From an uncultured Pseudogracilibacillus sp. (lineage in GTDB: Bacteria > Bacillota > Bacilli > Bacillales > Amphibacillaceae), in the NCBI GenBank assembly GCA_937960785.1, contig CALGOZ010000058.1, positions 1-13,389 on the forward strand: 13,389 nt of DNA. Direction: 5' to 3'. Below, one piece after another: positions 13,055 to 13,389 of the stretch (its first letter is position 1; the number at the start of each line of letters is the position of its first letter). The translations under genes were made by a program, and so were the position numbers. The notes under the pieces were generated by a model. The model had not been told where the DNA came from, ran no database searches, and worked only from the letters and a program-made list of their open reading frames with translations.

Positions 13055-13389
13055 TTGTTTTCAATAGTTTGGCTTATTGTAAACTGATTATGAGTTTCGT
13101 ATACAATCTGTTGGCTTACTGTAAACGGGAAAAGATTTTATATACAGTAGGTAGGCTTCTTGTAAACAGGAAAAACTTTCGTTTACAATGAGTGGATTTG
13201 TTGTAAACGAGTTAAAGTTTCTGTATACAGTAGGTGTGTTTGCTGTAAACGGAATTAATTTTTTTGAAATTCTGTATACAGTAGGTGTGTTTGCTGTAAA
13301 CGGAATTTATTTTTTTGAAATTCTGTATACAGTAGGTGCGTTTGCTGTAAACGGGATTTATTTTTTTCTAATTCTGTATACAGTAGGTG
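13055..13389. repeat. Tandem hairpin array, at least eight units
   Basis: Units begin at 13055, 13097, 13138, 13179, 13221, 13272, 13323 and 13374, the last cut by the window end. Each has a 28-bp core: an 8-bp left arm (GTATACAG or GTTTACAA), exactly 12 bp, and an 8-bp right arm (CTGTAAAC or TTGTAAAC) that is its near reverse complement. The first four steps are 41-42 bp with 13-14-bp linkers; the last three are exactly 51 bp with 23-bp linkers containing AATTTATTTTTTT-like sequence. From 13221 on, CTGTATACAG at the left edge is itself a perfect palindrome. Linkers resemble each other, so this is not a CRISPR array. The last units are almost identical, suggesting recent expansion. Confidence 0.85.

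Noticed and set aside
13055..13389. CRISPR-like array
   Set aside because: The linkers between repeat cores are similar to each other rather than unique, they are only 13-23 bp, and no cas gene is present.

Overview
The window looks like chromosomal DNA of a low-GC Gram-positive bacterium of the Bacillaceae type. The evidence is strong AGGAGG-like ribosome binding sites, TTG and GTG starts, sigma-A style promoters, T-tailed hairpin terminators, a Gram-positive lipoprotein, and Bacillus-type protein families. No rRNA, tRNA, phage, insertion sequence or CRISPR array was seen.

Layout. Positions 1-105 hold two tandem 52-bp hairpin repeats, followed by about 540 bp with no recognisable gene. Then come a small lipoprotein gene (709-1302) and ugd, a UDP-glucose 6-dehydrogenase (1345-2511) closed by a strong terminator that overlaps its stop codon. 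From 2657 to 9445 lies the core of the window, a same-strand catabolic cluster in two blocks. Block A is an ACAD10/11-type acyl-CoA dehydrogenase, a short-chain dehydrogenase and a TetR-family regulator. Block B is a hotdog thioesterase, an aminoglycoside-phosphotransferase-like kinase, a divergent 2-phosphosulfolactate phosphatase (ComB) family protein and an acyl-CoA synthetase. Three copies of one 20-bp operator-like site (consensus ACATACTRAMCGGTNNGTAT) lie in front of the two blocks: two before block A and one before block B. This makes the TetR protein the likely local repressor of both.

Reading of the cluster. In animals, ACAD10 and ACAD11 fuse the same two domains (APH-like kinase and acyl-CoA dehydrogenase) and handle 4-hydroxyacyl-CoAs by phosphorylating the hydroxyl and then removing the phosphate. 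The Pseudomonas putida levulinate (lva) operon uses a split kinase, dehydrogenase, SDR and CoA ligase for the same chemistry. This window has all four enzyme classes. It lacks an obvious LvaB-like partner and adds a thioesterase and a ComB-family protein. I infer a Gram-positive 4-hydroxy/4-oxo acid degradation island; the true substrate cannot be read from the sequence.

Downstream, 9446-10348 is a decayed intergenic stretch with one perfect terminator, an unassigned open frame and a reverse-strand remnant resembling the end of a LysR regulator. Next are a reverse-strand glyoxalase-like (VOC) gene (10349-11197), a decayed lipoprotein-like remnant, a YciI-family gene (11736-12014) and an EamA-family transporter (12090-12944) closed by a probably bidirectional terminator. 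The window ends inside a striking array of at least eight hairpin units (13055-13389) whose period jumps from 41-42 bp to exactly 51 bp.
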